64,000 nt of DNA from Leeia speluncae (GCF_020564625.1 NZ_JAJBZT010000002.1:545688-609687), one strand, 5' to 3'. Counted from the first letter of the stretch, positions 41,478 through 50,877 are shown. A program made the numbers and translations. Notes: generated from the sequence alone by a model not told the origin.

Positions 41478-42361
41478 GTACCGAAAACTGCCGATACACC
41501 TTTGGGGGTGACGAGCATTTGTTTGTTGAGATTGATGAGGCAATGTCACTACCTGCCTTCTTCAAATCGATGGCCATGACGAGCAAATTAAAAGCGAAAT
41601 CCCTACCGGGGATTAAAGAAATTTGCCCGGCAAATGCTTCGTTCCAAGTGAAGTTTGATCCTTTTCAGGTGCATCCTGAAGCCTTGCTGGCTTTGATGAA
41701 GTCGATTGAAGAAGAGGTTGGGCAATCGGACGGTAACGAACTTCAGACGCGGATTATTGAGATTCCGGTGTTGTATAACGACCCGTGGACCAATGAAACC
41801 CAACTACGGTTTCGTGAGCGCCATCAAGACCCGAAATCAACCGATTTATCCTACGCCGCACGAATCAATGGCTATACATCCGTAGACGAATTCATTAACG
41901 CCCATGCGGGTTCGCCTTGGTTTGTTTCTATGGTGGGGTTTGTGGCGGGCTTGCCGTTTATGTACCAAATGGTCGAGCGGGAAAAGCAAATCCAAGTGCC
42001 TAAATACCTGCGCCCAAGAACCGACACACCGAAGTTAACCATTGGGCACGGCGGTTGCTTTGGCTGCATTTACTCTGTTCGCGGGGCGGGTGGGTATCAA
42101 ATGTTTGGTGTGACACCGGCGCCGATTTTTGATCATGCCCAGCGACAACCCTATCTACAAGACTTTATGTGCTTCTTCCAACCGGGGGATATCGTCAAAT
42201 TCAAAGCGATTGAGATGGCGGAATATGAAGCCGCCGTTGCTCAGGCAGACGCTGGCCAATTGCAGCTCCGGATTCGTCCGGTGAGCTTTTCGATGGCCGA
42301 ATTTGAAAAAGACCCAGCGGCTTACAACCGCTCACTGATTGAGGTGCTATATGGCGATTAA
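41474..42361 (+). CDS. pxpB: 5-oxoprolinase subunit B-like protein (PxpB/KipI family)
   Basis: A 295-residue PF02682 protein, larger than E. coli PxpB (218). Conserved pieces: the N-terminal FGGDEHLFVEI, RIIEIPVLYNDPW, SMVGFVAGLPFMYQ, the PRTDTPKLTIGHGG segment and GGYQMFGVTPAPIFD. An insertion around residues 110-130 accounts for some extra length. Start codon overlaps the carboxylase stop (four bases). It works with PxpC in a heterocomplex. Confidence 0.87.
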   Translation: MSTENCRYTFGGDEHLFVEIDEAMSLPAFFKSMAMTSKLKAKSLPGIKEICPANASFQVKFDPFQVHPEALLALMKSIEEEVGQSDGNELQTRIIEIPVLYNDPWTNETQLRFRERHQDPKSTDLSYAARINGYTSVDEFINAHAGSPWFVSMVGFVAGLPFMYQMVEREKQIQVPKYLRPRTDTPKLTIGHGGCFGCIYSVRGAGGYQMFGVTPAPIFDHAQRQPYLQDFMCFFQPGDIVKFKAIEMAEYEAAVAQADAGQLQLRIRPVSFSMAEFEKDPAAYNRSLIEVLYGD

Positions 42362-43325
42362 TGTACTAAAACCCGGTTTGGCATCTTCTATTCAGGATGC
42401 GGGCAGAAGCGGTTACTACCATCTGGGTATTCCTCCTTCTGGTGCGCTAGACCAATTTGCGTTTCAAGCGGCGAACTTGCTGGTGGGGAACGACCCGCTT
42501 GCCGCCGTGCTAGAAATTACCCTGATGGGGCCAGAACTAGAGTTCACCGAAGACGTACTAGTGGCGGTGACGGGCGCAGTGATGCATCCCAAGGTAAACG
42601 GTGTGCCTTTCCCGTTGTACGAATCATTTTTGGTTCGTTCTGGTGAAAAACTAACCTTTGACTATGTAAAGCGTGGTGCAAGAGCTTACGTAGCAGTGGC
42701 GGGCGGCTTTGCGGTGCCTGAAATCTTAGGTAGCCGCTCTACTTATGGCTTGGGCGCGTTTGGTGGCTATGAAGGACGACGCTTACAAGCAGGCGATGCA
42801 CTATCGCACGGTGTGGCAACTAGCAAGGCGAAACAAGGCACCAAATTACCGGCATCTATGCAAGAAGAACTCAGCAAACAAGTGACCTTACGGGTGATGC
42901 CCGGTTTGTACGATCACCGCGTGAAACCCGAATCACTCGCCACATTTTTTGCCGATGCGTGGACCGTTGCCCCAGAAGCCGACCGAATTGGTTACCGGTT
43001 AAAAGGCGGCAAGCCGCTGGATTTTGTTGAGCGTACCCCGCCATTTGGCGCGGGTTCTGACCCTTCCAATATTGTGGATGCATGTTACCCGATTGGGTCG
43101 ATTCAAGTGCCATCAGGGCAAGAACCCATCATCTTGTTAAGAGATGCGGTATCGGGTGGTGGCTACATGATGGTGGGCGCCGTGATCTCAGCCGACTTAG
43201 ATCTGATTGGGCAAATGCAACCAGGGTATCAATGCCAGTTTGAGATTGTCAGCATGGAAGAAGCCTTGGCGGCTAGGAAAACCTATCAGGAAAAGTTTCA
43301 GCGACTTTACGCCGCATTTGAATGA
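42351..43325 (+). CDS. pxpC: 5-oxoprolinase subunit C-like/biotin-dependent carboxyltransferase family (PxpC/KipA)
   Basis: A 324-residue PF02626 protein: INVLKPGLASSIQDAGRSGYYHLGIPPSGALDQFAFQAANLLVGN, TLMGPELEF, RAYVAVAGGFAVPEILGSRST and, near the C-terminus, DRIGYRLKGGK. The start at 42351 has GAGGTG and overlaps PxpB by 11 bases; the frame opens earlier without a ribosome site. The family label 'biotin-dependent carboxyltransferase' fits the carrier and carboxylase in the same operon. Confidence 0.88.
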   Translation: MAINVLKPGLASSIQDAGRSGYYHLGIPPSGALDQFAFQAANLLVGNDPLAAVLEITLMGPELEFTEDVLVAVTGAVMHPKVNGVPFPLYESFLVRSGEKLTFDYVKRGARAYVAVAGGFAVPEILGSRSTYGLGAFGGYEGRRLQAGDALSHGVATSKAKQGTKLPASMQEELSKQVTLRVMPGLYDHRVKPESLATFFADAWTVAPEADRIGYRLKGGKPLDFVERTPPFGAGSDPSNIVDACYPIGSIQVPSGQEPIILLRDAVSGGGYMMVGAVISADLDLIGQMQPGYQCQFEIVSMEEALAARKTYQEKFQRLYAAFE

Positions 43326-43396
43326 GTTTGATCTGTTTGTAGCAAGTGGTATGGGGGATTCCCCCGCAATGTCCTCACGTCATTAAGGAGAGAATG

Positions 43397-44470
43397 ATGA
43401 ATCTGCAACAACGTTTTCAAACCAGCGCCGTCGTGCTGGCCGGGTTATTCGCTGGTGTCTCGGCGAGTGCCGCCAACTGGTTCCCTTACATGGTGGGTTC
43501 TACCGAACCTGCATTTTCTAATGCGCCGCCAAAGAATGTGTCTTATACCCCGTTACCAAAGGCCTCTAAAAAGTGGAATGTCTGCGTGTCATTCCCGCAT
43601 ATGAAAGATGCCTACTGGCTAGGGGTTGATTATGGTGTCACAGAAGAAGCCAAGCGTGCAGGCGTGAAACTTCAGTTAGTAGAAGCCGGTGGTTATACCA
43701 ATTTGGGTAAGCAGATTTCTCAAATTGAAGATTGCGTGGCAGCCGGGGCAAATGCGGTGATTATTGGCGGAATTTCTGCTGATGGTCTGAATAACCTGAT
43801 TAAGAGTGTTAGTGCAAAGAAAATCCCTGTGATTGACTTGGTAAACGGCATTAACTCACCAGATATCTCGGCAAAATCACTCGTCTCTTTCTACACCATG
43901 GGCTATTCAACCGGTGAATACCTAGCGAAAAAACATCCAAAAGGTACGCCTGCCGTCAAAGTAGGTTGGTTCCCAGGCCCTGCTGGTGCAGGTTGGGTAG
44001 AGGCTGCACACAAAGGCTTTATGGAGGCAACGAAAAATAGCGCCCTAAAAGTACTCGATCCAAAATACGGCGATACCGGTAAAGAAGCGCAATCAAAACT
44101 GGTTGAAGACGTCCTACAAGCGAACCCTGATATCAAATACATTGCGGGTACAGCAGTGACTGCAGAAGCCGCCCAAGGGATTGTGAAATCTCGCAACCTA
44201 GCGGGCAAAGTACAATTGCTTTCTTTCTACATCACCCCTGGTGTGTACGATGGCATTAAGCAAGGCCAAATTATGGCCTCACCTGCTGATTCGATGGTGA
44301 TCCAAGGCCGAATTGCGGTTGACCAAGCGGTACGCTTATTAGAAGGCAAGCCAGTGTTAAAACACGTAGGCCCTAAAATCTTCGTTGTTGATCAGAAGAA
44401 CATTGGCAAAATTGTGAAAGACACGATCTTGCCACCAGATAGTTTCTCTCCCGTCTTTAACGTCAACTAA
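43397..44470 (+). CDS. torT: TorT-like periplasmic binding protein of the operon's ABC importer
   Basis: A 357-residue periplasmic binding protein of the TorT type: signal peptide ending near SASAA, NWFPYMVGSTEP, SFPHMKDAYWLGVDYGVTEEAKRAG and PGPAGAGWVEAAHKGFMEA. TorT normally binds TMAO for the TorS kinase; here it is followed by an ABC ATPase and permease, so it more likely delivers ligand for import. I start at 43397 because AAGGAG has six-base spacing there; the previous ATG is only three away from it. Confidence 0.82.
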   Translation: MNLQQRFQTSAVVLAGLFAGVSASAANWFPYMVGSTEPAFSNAPPKNVSYTPLPKASKKWNVCVSFPHMKDAYWLGVDYGVTEEAKRAGVKLQLVEAGGYTNLGKQISQIEDCVAAGANAVIIGGISADGLNNLIKSVSAKKIPVIDLVNGINSPDISAKSLVSFYTMGYSTGEYLAKKHPKGTPAVKVGWFPGPAGAGWVEAAHKGFMEATKNSALKVLDPKYGDTGKEAQSKLVEDVLQANPDIKYIAGTAVTAEAAQGIVKSRNLAGKVQLLSFYITPGVYDGIKQGQIMASPADSMVIQGRIAVDQAVRLLEGKPVLKHVGPKIFVVDQKNIGKIVKDTILPPDSFSPVFNVN

Positions 44471-44497
44471 GCCATCACGCTGTTAAACAGGTGACAG

Positions 44498-44522
44498 GGT
44501 GGCTATCGCTTAGGTAGCCACC
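44498..44522 (+). promoter_or_regulatory. Intercistronic hairpin after the binding protein gene
   Basis: GGTGGCTA and TAGCCACC (eight-base arms, nine-base loop) between the binding protein and ATPase genes. Such hairpins commonly stabilise binding protein mRNA or cause partial termination. Confidence 0.5.
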
Positions 44523-44552
44523 TAGGGCAGACTTTTGCTTGGAAAACGATCA

Positions 44553-46061
44553 ATGGACGACATCTTACTCGAGGTAACTGGGCTAGGTAAGCAATACCCA
44601 GGGGTCAAAGCGCTAGATGATGTCTCGCTTTGCCTGCATAAAGGCGAGGTCTTGGCCTTGTTTGGTGAGAATGGCGCAGGAAAATCTACGCTGATTTCGA
44701 TTATTGCCGGTGCGCAGACACCATCAGAAGGCAAGCTAACGTTACTCGGAAATGATTGCCAGTTTCAAACGGTACTAGAGGCCAGAAAACACGGCATTAG
44801 TGCGGTGTTTCAAGAGTTCTCTTTAGTGCCTTCCTTAACGGTGGCAGAAAACCTCTTTTTAGGCGAAGAACCTACCCGCTTTGGGCTGGTGAATCAATCT
44901 GCCATCCAGCAGCAAGCCAAACAGCTACTAGCGCAGTTGGGGTTTGATATTCCACTTTCTGCCAAAGTGGGTAGCTTAGGCCGTGCACATCAACAAATGG
45001 TTGAAATTGCCAAGGCGTTTCGCCACCCGGTGAAGCTGCTGATTCTAGACGAACCGACGGCTTCTTTATCTGATAAAGAAACTAGACAGTTATTTGCCTT
45101 TGTCGAACGCCTGAAAAAAGAAGGCGTAGGGATTCTCTATATCACCCACCGGATGCAAGAAATCCGCGCGATTGCCGATCGTGTGGCGGTGTTACGAGAT
45201 GGCAAACACATTGGCACAGTCGATGCCAAAGTAACCGCAGAAGAGCGGCTAATTGAAATGATGGCCGGCCGAGCGATTGACAACATCTACCCCAAAATTG
45301 CCGCCAATCCAAAAGAAGTGCTGCTAGCGATTCAACACGTATCCACGCTTTCAGGGGTAAAAGACGCCAGTATCACCGTTCGGCGAGGTGAAGTAGTTGG
45401 CTTGGCTGGGCTTGTGGGGTGTGGCAAGTCAGAGCTGCTGCGAGCCGCGTTCGGGATTGATAAGGTCACGCAGGGAGAGGTGCTGTTTAAAGGGCGATCC
45501 ATTAAAAACCACCACCCATCTTCGATGTGGAAATCCGGGTTCTTTTACCTCCCGCCGGATCGTCGTGCGGAAGGTTTGTTTCTGAGCTTTAGCTCTCGCT
45601 CGAATATAACCATACCAGCGCTAAGGCACGATAAGCACCGTTCTCGCTTAGGTGGATTGTCGCCCAGACGCGAATTAGGAACCGCGAAGTCATTAGCCAA
45701 ACGCGTGGAATTGCACGATCGAAACCTACACAAAGCAGTCGGTTTATTGTCGGGCGGCAACCAGCAAAAAGCCTTGTTTGCCCGTGGTTTATCTACTGAC
45801 ATTGATCTCTATGTGTTTGATGAACCCACTGTTGGGGTCGATGTTGGTACTCGAAGCGCACTTTACGAATTAATCCGTGAATTGTGTGAATCGGGGGCTG
45901 CTGTGGTGGTGATTTCATCTGATCTACCCGAAGTCATGCATCTTTCTCATCGCTTATACGTGATGTCTCACGGGCGAGTGGTGTCAGAGCTAGCAGGGGA
46001 GCAATTAACCGAATCCAATGTGTTGCAACACTTTTTTGACAAAGAAGAGGCCTTGTCATGA
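44553..46061 (+). CDS. Sugar-type ABC transporter ATP-binding protein (two ATPase domains)
   Basis: A 502-residue dual ATPase of the RbsA/MglA type: first domain Walker A GENGAGKST, second domain the degenerate LVGCGKSELLRAAFG with LSGGNQQKALFARGL. The first domain signature SLGRAHQQMVEIAKAF is modified from LSVGQQQ. It pairs with the permease that follows (four-base overlap). The ATG at 44553 is preceded by GGAAAA; a TTG 18 bases earlier is less likely. Confidence 0.9.
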   Translation: MDDILLEVTGLGKQYPGVKALDDVSLCLHKGEVLALFGENGAGKSTLISIIAGAQTPSEGKLTLLGNDCQFQTVLEARKHGISAVFQEFSLVPSLTVAENLFLGEEPTRFGLVNQSAIQQQAKQLLAQLGFDIPLSAKVGSLGRAHQQMVEIAKAFRHPVKLLILDEPTASLSDKETRQLFAFVERLKKEGVGILYITHRMQEIRAIADRVAVLRDGKHIGTVDAKVTAEERLIEMMAGRAIDNIYPKIAANPKEVLLAIQHVSTLSGVKDASITVRRGEVVGLAGLVGCGKSELLRAAFGIDKVTQGEVLFKGRSIKNHHPSSMWKSGFFYLPPDRRAEGLFLSFSSRSNITIPALRHDKHRSRLGGLSPRRELGTAKSLAKRVELHDRNLHKAVGLLSGGNQQKALFARGLSTDIDLYVFDEPTVGVDVGTRSALYELIRELCESGAAVVVISSDLPEVMHLSHRLYVMSHGRVVSELAGEQLTESNVLQHFFDKEEALS

Positions 46062-47080
46062 ACGAATCTACTGTCAACAAACCCACTGCGATGCCGTGGG
46101 TCATTTCTGGGCCAAAAACACTGTTTCGCTGGGGGTTAAAAATTGGGGTATTGCCCATTTTCCTTGGCCTAGCGCTGATTGTCTTTGGCAGTTTGTCCGA
46201 TCAATTTTTAACGGTACAAAACTTTATCAACCTACTTCGCCAATCGGTGTACCTCATCTTGGTGTCGCTCGGACAAATGCTGGTCTTAATTAGTGGCGGC
46301 TTTGATTTATCGGTCGGCACCGTCTTGGCGATTACTTCTGTGGTGTCCTCAATGACCATGAGTTATCTCAGCCATCAAGGATTTTCGCCAGAATGGGTGA
46401 TTGCGCTTGGTTGTTTAGCGGGGCTAGTGTCAGCGTTTGTCGTGGGTAGCCTAAATGGTATGGGCGTCTCTCTCTTTAAAGTCTCGCCATTTATTATGAC
46501 CATGGGCGTGCAATCCATCGGCTTTGGTTTTGCCTTGTACTTGACTGGCGGCGTACCGGTTTCTGGTTTGCCGAGCGAGTTTGGCGATGTCTTTGGCTTT
46601 GGCGACATTTTTGGCATGCCAGCACCCGTCTTTATTTGTGTAGTGGGCGCGGTATTGGTTTGGCTACTAATGGAGAGAACCGCTGCTGGCCGCCATTTAC
46701 ACGCCGTAGGGGGCAATGCGCGAGCAGCAGAGCTATCGGGTATTCGCTCTGGCCGTATGTTAATGATGGCGTATGTGCTGTGCGCGGGGTTAGCTGCGAT
46801 TGCGGGTTTGTTGCTCACCGCCAGAACCGGCAGTGGCGAGGCAAATATTGGCGGTACAGTGGCGTTAGAATCGATTGCCGCCTGCGTGATTGGTGGCGTG
46901 AGCTTACGTGGCGGCATTGGCAAAACCATTAATGTGGTGCTGGGCGCCATCTTTATTGTGCTGGTACAAAACGGCATGAACATTGCCAATATTGGTTCTT
47001 ACCTGCAAATGGTGGTGCTAGGTGGCTTGCTGATTATCGCCGTGATTACCGACCAACTTCGTCAAAAGTATCTGGTATAA
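46058..47080 (+). CDS. ABC transporter permease (RbsC type)
   Basis: A 340-residue permease with about ten spans: LILVSLGQMLVLISGGFDLSVGTVLAITSVVSS is the RbsC/MglC signature and VGGNARAAELSGIRSGRMLMMAYVLCAGLAAIAGLL the second. Its start overlaps the ATPase stop by four bases. It completes the importer with the TorT-like protein; a hairpin follows the stop. Confidence 0.9.
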   Translation: MNESTVNKPTAMPWVISGPKTLFRWGLKIGVLPIFLGLALIVFGSLSDQFLTVQNFINLLRQSVYLILVSLGQMLVLISGGFDLSVGTVLAITSVVSSMTMSYLSHQGFSPEWVIALGCLAGLVSAFVVGSLNGMGVSLFKVSPFIMTMGVQSIGFGFALYLTGGVPVSGLPSEFGDVFGFGDIFGMPAPVFICVVGAVLVWLLMERTAAGRHLHAVGGNARAAELSGIRSGRMLMMAYVLCAGLAAIAGLLLTARTGSGEANIGGTVALESIAACVIGGVSLRGGIGKTINVVLGAIFIVLVQNGMNIANIGSYLQMVVLGGLLIIAVITDQLRQKYLV

Positions 47081-47085
47081 ATGGA

Positions 47086-47111
47086 AAGTGGCTAGCATTT
47101 GCTAGCCACTT
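47086..47111. terminator. Palindromic hairpin between convergent operons
   Basis: AAGTGGCTAGCA and TGCTAGCCACTT (12-base arms, two-base centre) between the permease stop and the convergent PuuB-like stop; no strong T-run, but well placed to end both transcripts. Confidence 0.6.
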
Positions 47112-47118
47112 CTTCAGG

Positions 47119-48426
47119 TTAGTAGGCCAAGCCCGGAATGGGGTAGTCTTTTAACCGATACCACGCCATACCCGCTGCTTGTAGCGGTACCCGCATCAGG
47201 TTGCCGCCGGGAAAGGCCGGGTTGTTTAATTGCATAAAATACTGAAGTAGGCGGTCATTCCCTAGTATTGCATCCGCAATCACTTTGCCTGCCAAACTGG
47301 TTGGGATCACCCCGTGGCCAGAGAAACCTTGTGCCCAGTATTTGTCTCCCTCTTTGCCAATATCGGGTGTGCGATGAACGCTAATATCAATGTGCCCACC
47401 CCAAGCATGGCTAATTTTTACCGCTTTTAATTGTGGAAACACACGTATCATGTCTTGTCGCATACCTTCTGTGAGGTTCGACGGTGTTTTACCAGAATAA
47501 GTACATTTACCACCAAATAGCAGCCGGTTGTCTTCTGATAAGCGAAAATAATCGAGAATAAACTGGTTGTCAGACACGGCCGCCTGATTGGGGAGTAATT
47601 GTTGCGCAAGTGCGGTGGGAAGCGGTTCGGTCGCGATCATATACGTGCCCACTGGCAAGATGCGGGCGGATAATTGCGTGTCTAGTCGGTCGATATACGC
47701 ATTTGTTGCCAGTACAAGCTTTCGGCAACGGATTTGCCCTTTTTCAGTGTTCACCAGATAACCATCCCCCATTTTTTGGTAACGGATTGCCTTGGTGTTT
47801 TCGTAGAGCGATACACCTAGACCTTCTACCACCTTGGCTAGTCCTAGTATGTATTTCAAAGGGTTAAGATGCCCGCCTTCTTTATCGTACAGACCTGCAA
47901 CATAGCGCGGCGAATCGACATAATTTGGTAGGTCTTTGCGTGGAATAAAAGCGAGATGATCGTAACCCCACGCGGTTGCCGCTTCTTCTTGCCAATCAGA
48001 TAATAAGCGGATGCGTTGCCATAAAACAGATGTCCATAAATGGCCATCTGTTAGCGCGCAATCAATCTGATGGGTGTGAATCAGGTGGCGGATAAACTGC
48101 CCTGCCTCTCTTAGCGCATCCCAAATTTCGCGGGCTTTTTCTTTGCCTAGTGCCGCTTCAATTGGCGGCATATCGGATGAAAACCCTAGAATCAGCTGCC
48201 CGCCATTACGCCCACTCGCCGCCCAGCCAATACGACTTGCCTCAATTAAACTGACCTTCACCCCTGCTGTTGCAAGGTGGTAGGCGGTATATAAGCCAGT
48301 AAAACCACCGCCGACAATTAGCACCTCTGTGTCCAGATCGCTTGCTAAGGCAGGGCGGGTAGCTGGTGCGGGCTGCACACTATCTGCGTACCAGCTCTTT
48401 GGGTATTTGGTATCAGAAGCAAACAT
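47119..48426 (-). CDS. FAD-dependent oxidase, gamma-glutamylputrescine oxidase-like (PuuB type)
   Basis: A 435-residue FAD oxidoreductase of the DAO family: VLIVGGGFTGLYTAYHLATAGVKVSLIEA dinucleotide fold, GWAASGRNGGQLILG and near the end WAQGFSGHGVIPTSLAGKV, which is shared with PuuB. The start at 48426 is one base past the XRE stop and has GGGGA; a longer reading would overlap the regulator gene. It would oxidise gamma-glutamyl-putrescine or a similar amine. Confidence 0.82.
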   Translation of the reverse strand: MFASDTKYPKSWYADSVQPAPATRPALASDLDTEVLIVGGGFTGLYTAYHLATAGVKVSLIEASRIGWAASGRNGGQLILGFSSDMPPIEAALGKEKAREIWDALREAGQFIRHLIHTHQIDCALTDGHLWTSVLWQRIRLLSDWQEEAATAWGYDHLAFIPRKDLPNYVDSPRYVAGLYDKEGGHLNPLKYILGLAKVVEGLGVSLYENTKAIRYQKMGDGYLVNTEKGQIRCRKLVLATNAYIDRLDTQLSARILPVGTYMIATEPLPTALAQQLLPNQAAVSDNQFILDYFRLSEDNRLLFGGKCTYSGKTPSNLTEGMRQDMIRVFPQLKAVKISHAWGGHIDISVHRTPDIGKEGDKYWAQGFSGHGVIPTSLAGKVIADAILGNDRLLQYFMQLNNPAFPGGNLMRVPLQAAGMAWYRLKDYPIPGLAY

Positions 48427-48427
48427 C

Positions 48428-49012
48428 TTATTCCCCTTTATTGCTCTGGGTGCTGTAAGCCCAGACGACTTGGGTGGGCGTGTTGCCAGGGTTGCTGTAG
48501 AGGTGGGGCTGGTTACTTGGGTAGCAGAAACTATCCCCTGCATTTAGCAAATGGACGACACCATTAATGGTTAGCTGTAGCTGCCCGGTTAGCACCATGC
48601 CTGCTTCATCGCCTCCGTGCGCAAAGGGTTGGCTGCCAGAGTGTGCACCCGGGGCAAATGTAGTCAAAATCAGCTGCACAGAACTACCAAACCCGGGCGA
48701 GAGCAATGCATCGGTCACGCCATCGGCGTATTGCAACAGTGGGCGGTTAGCTTCCCGACGGACAACGCCTTGCTCTTCTTCTGCGCCTTGCTGAAAAAAC
48801 ACGCTAAACGGCACGCCAAGCGCGGTGGCGATTCGACTAAGGTCGGTGACCGAGGCTTGTGATTTTCCCCGTTCTAGCTGAGAAAGAAAGCCAAGCGAGC
48901 GGCCGGTAATTTGCTGCAAATCGGTGAGTGATATCTTACGCAGCTTGCGTAATTCTCGAATTTGCTGGCCTAGCCATACAGGGTTTTCAGTGAATGCAAC
49001 GGCTTGAGACAT
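48428..49012 (-). CDS. XRE family regulator with cupin domain (PuuR-like)
   Basis: A 194-residue regulator: helix-turn-helix in residues about 15-70 (LGQQIRELRKLRKISLTDLQQITGRSLGFLSQLERGK) and a C-terminal cupin (GDEAGMVLTGQLQLTINGVVHLLNAGDSFCYPSNQPHLYSN). It precedes the PuuB-like oxidase in the same operon, the same pairing as puuR and puuB. Likely controls its own operon in response to an amine. Confidence 0.86.
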   Translation of the reverse strand: MSQAVAFTENPVWLGQQIRELRKLRKISLTDLQQITGRSLGFLSQLERGKSQASVTDLSRIATALGVPFSVFFQQGAEEEQGVVRREANRPLLQYADGVTDALLSPGFGSSVQLILTTFAPGAHSGSQPFAHGGDEAGMVLTGQLQLTINGVVHLLNAGDSFCYPSNQPHLYSNPGNTPTQVVWAYSTQSNKGE

Positions 49013-49109
49013 GCCTTTTCTCGCTTACTTAATGATGCAGTATGCGGGGGATTGTTGATCTTTAAATGAAAAAAATCAACTATATTTTCATTTTGATGAA
49101 AATAATGAG

Positions 49110-49889
49110 TTAGTTTGTGTGTGGATGGTGAATATCAGAAAGTAATGCCCCACGCCATTTTCCTGGGGGTGTGCCAAAGCGCGCGCTAAAGTGGCGGGTA
49201 AATGCTGGTTGGTCTGCATAACCCAGCGTATTGGCAATATCAGTCAGGCTCTCTGTGTGTTTAGAAAGTAAAGATAACGCGAAATCTAGCCGTAGCCGAT
49301 GCTGGTAACGTTGCGGGGTATCCCCAAAGGCTTCGCAAAATAGATCATGAAAACGCCGAGCTTTCCAGCCAAACTGTTCAGATAGTTGGCTGGTGCTGAG
49401 TGGTGTTGCCAAGTGTTGGCGCAAATAGGCATCAATCTGCCGAACGGGAAAATAGGTTGCATCATTTTGCTTGCCTCCCAATAGCTGAACCACTTGGTCT
49501 GCCACCCTCACCGATAAGGCCCAGTTGGTTTGCGGAGATCTCGTTGCTTTTGTTTGCTGAAGCAATCGCCCAAGTGCATTTGGTATGGCAAATTCAAATG
49601 GCTTATCTAGTAGCCGGTGGGGAATCGCCACGGTGCATGCCGGTAGGTCGATGACTAACTGGCGGTTTTCATCATCGCCCAAAAAATCATGTCGAACGCC
49701 GGCGGGAATGATGACGGCGGAGGCTGCATTGGTATGAAATAACTGCCCACCCATTTCTACTTCCGATTGGCCGCTTAAGCCAAATAATAGCTGGCAATAA
49801 TCGTGTTCATGCCAATCCGGTTCTGTCTCGTAGACGCGGGATTCTACCAATGGGTGTTGCAAAGAATGCTTAGCCGCCAGCCTTGCCAT
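49110..49889 (-). CDS. AraC family transcriptional regulator with cupin N-terminus
   Basis: A 259-residue protein: N-terminal cupin-like region (YETEPDWHEHDYCQLLFGLSGQSEVEMGG, ASAVIIPAGVRHDFLG) and a C-terminal AraC domain (LSTSQLSEQFGWKARRFHDLFCEAFG and LTDIANTLGYADQPAFTRHFSARFGTPP). The start overlaps the end of the EamA gene by 20 bases, so the two are translationally linked. Confidence 0.88.
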   Translation of the reverse strand: MARLAAKHSLQHPLVESRVYETEPDWHEHDYCQLLFGLSGQSEVEMGGQLFHTNAASAVIIPAGVRHDFLGDDENRQLVIDLPACTVAIPHRLLDKPFEFAIPNALGRLLQQTKATRSPQTNWALSVRVADQVVQLLGGKQNDATYFPVRQIDAYLRQHLATPLSTSQLSEQFGWKARRFHDLFCEAFGDTPQRYQHRLRLDFALSLLSKHTESLTDIANTLGYADQPAFTRHFSARFGTPPGKWRGALLSDIHHPHTN

Positions 49890-50754
49890 GCTTTCTACTT
49901 TCGCTGAGATGACAGACCCACACGCCTAGTGCGGCAAACGCAAATCCTACTAATTGGATCGCTGTTAAGCGGGCATCAAACCAATAATACGCTTCTATGG
50001 CAGCAAGTGGTGGAGCTAAGTACATTAGCGTGGCCACTTGGGCGACTTTGCCTTTGCGTACCAACCACAGCAACAATCCGGTGCCCGCACCAGATAAGAC
50101 CAAGGCAGCCCATGCCAGTGCGCCATACAATAACGTGCCTTGCTCCCAGCGAGATTCGTTTAACCACACAGCGACAACACCTGTAAACATCGCGCCACCA
50201 AGGTTCTGAATCGCCGAACTTACCCGCAGGTCTAATTGAGCAATGCGGGTTTTTTGCAAAACCGTCCCCACCGTGAGCGATAGCACGGCAATCATGCCTA
50301 CGGCTACCACCCAAATAGAAAAATGATGTGTCGCTACATTTAACGCCGGCAGTAGCACCAGTACCACGCCTGCAATCCCCGCAAGTAAACCTAGCCAAAA
50401 CAAACGGGCAGGTTTTTCATTTAGCACAAATATAGCAAGTAAGGTGGTAAATAGCGGCTGTAGGGCGCCTAATAACGCCATAATCGCCGGAGATAGGCCT
50501 TTCGATACCGCCCAATAACCCCCCGCAAGATATAAGCCATTGAGTAAGGCGCCGACGCCCAGCAGACGGGGAATTTCCTGCTTGCTTGGCCACTTCGCTT
50601 TTGCCTGCAGGGCCAGCAAACCAAATAGCAGTGCCGCCAATAAGAATCGCGCGGTAAGGAATAAGTTAGGGCTGGCGACATCCACAATCGCCCTGCCAAC
50701 AATAAATCCGGTTGACCAGATTAATACAAATAAGGCACTCAAACCCAACATCAC
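49870..50754 (-). CDS. EamA/DMT family transporter
   Basis: A 294-residue ten-span protein with two EamA domains: FVLIWSTGFIVGRAIVDVASPNLFLTARFLLAALLF opens it, and PLFTTLLAIFVLNEKP and the second half follow the family. Likely exporter or importer of an amino acid or metabolite, co-expressed with the AraC regulator, which probably controls it. Confidence 0.87.
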   Translation of the reverse strand: MMLGLSALFVLIWSTGFIVGRAIVDVASPNLFLTARFLLAALLFGLLALQAKAKWPSKQEIPRLLGVGALLNGLYLAGGYWAVSKGLSPAIMALLGALQPLFTTLLAIFVLNEKPARLFWLGLLAGIAGVVLVLLPALNVATHHFSIWVVAVGMIAVLSLTVGTVLQKTRIAQLDLRVSSAIQNLGGAMFTGVVAVWLNESRWEQGTLLYGALAWAALVLSGAGTGLLLWLVRKGKVAQVATLMYLAPPLAAIEAYYWFDARLTAIQLVGFAFAALGVWVCHLSESRKHGKAGG

Positions 50755-50877
50755 ACCGTCCAGGAAATTAGCAAGTTGTCACAGGCTAATCGTGATTGTA
50801 CCGGCTGTCTTGTCTAAAACTGCAATCGAAACGCTACTACGATGGGGATATGTAGAAGCGTTTCGAAGATGGATTAC

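Noticed and set aside
46375..46989. 204-residue antisense frame in the permease gene
   Set aside because: Opposite strand of a strongly conserved permease; sequence is Pro/Thr-rich without family match.
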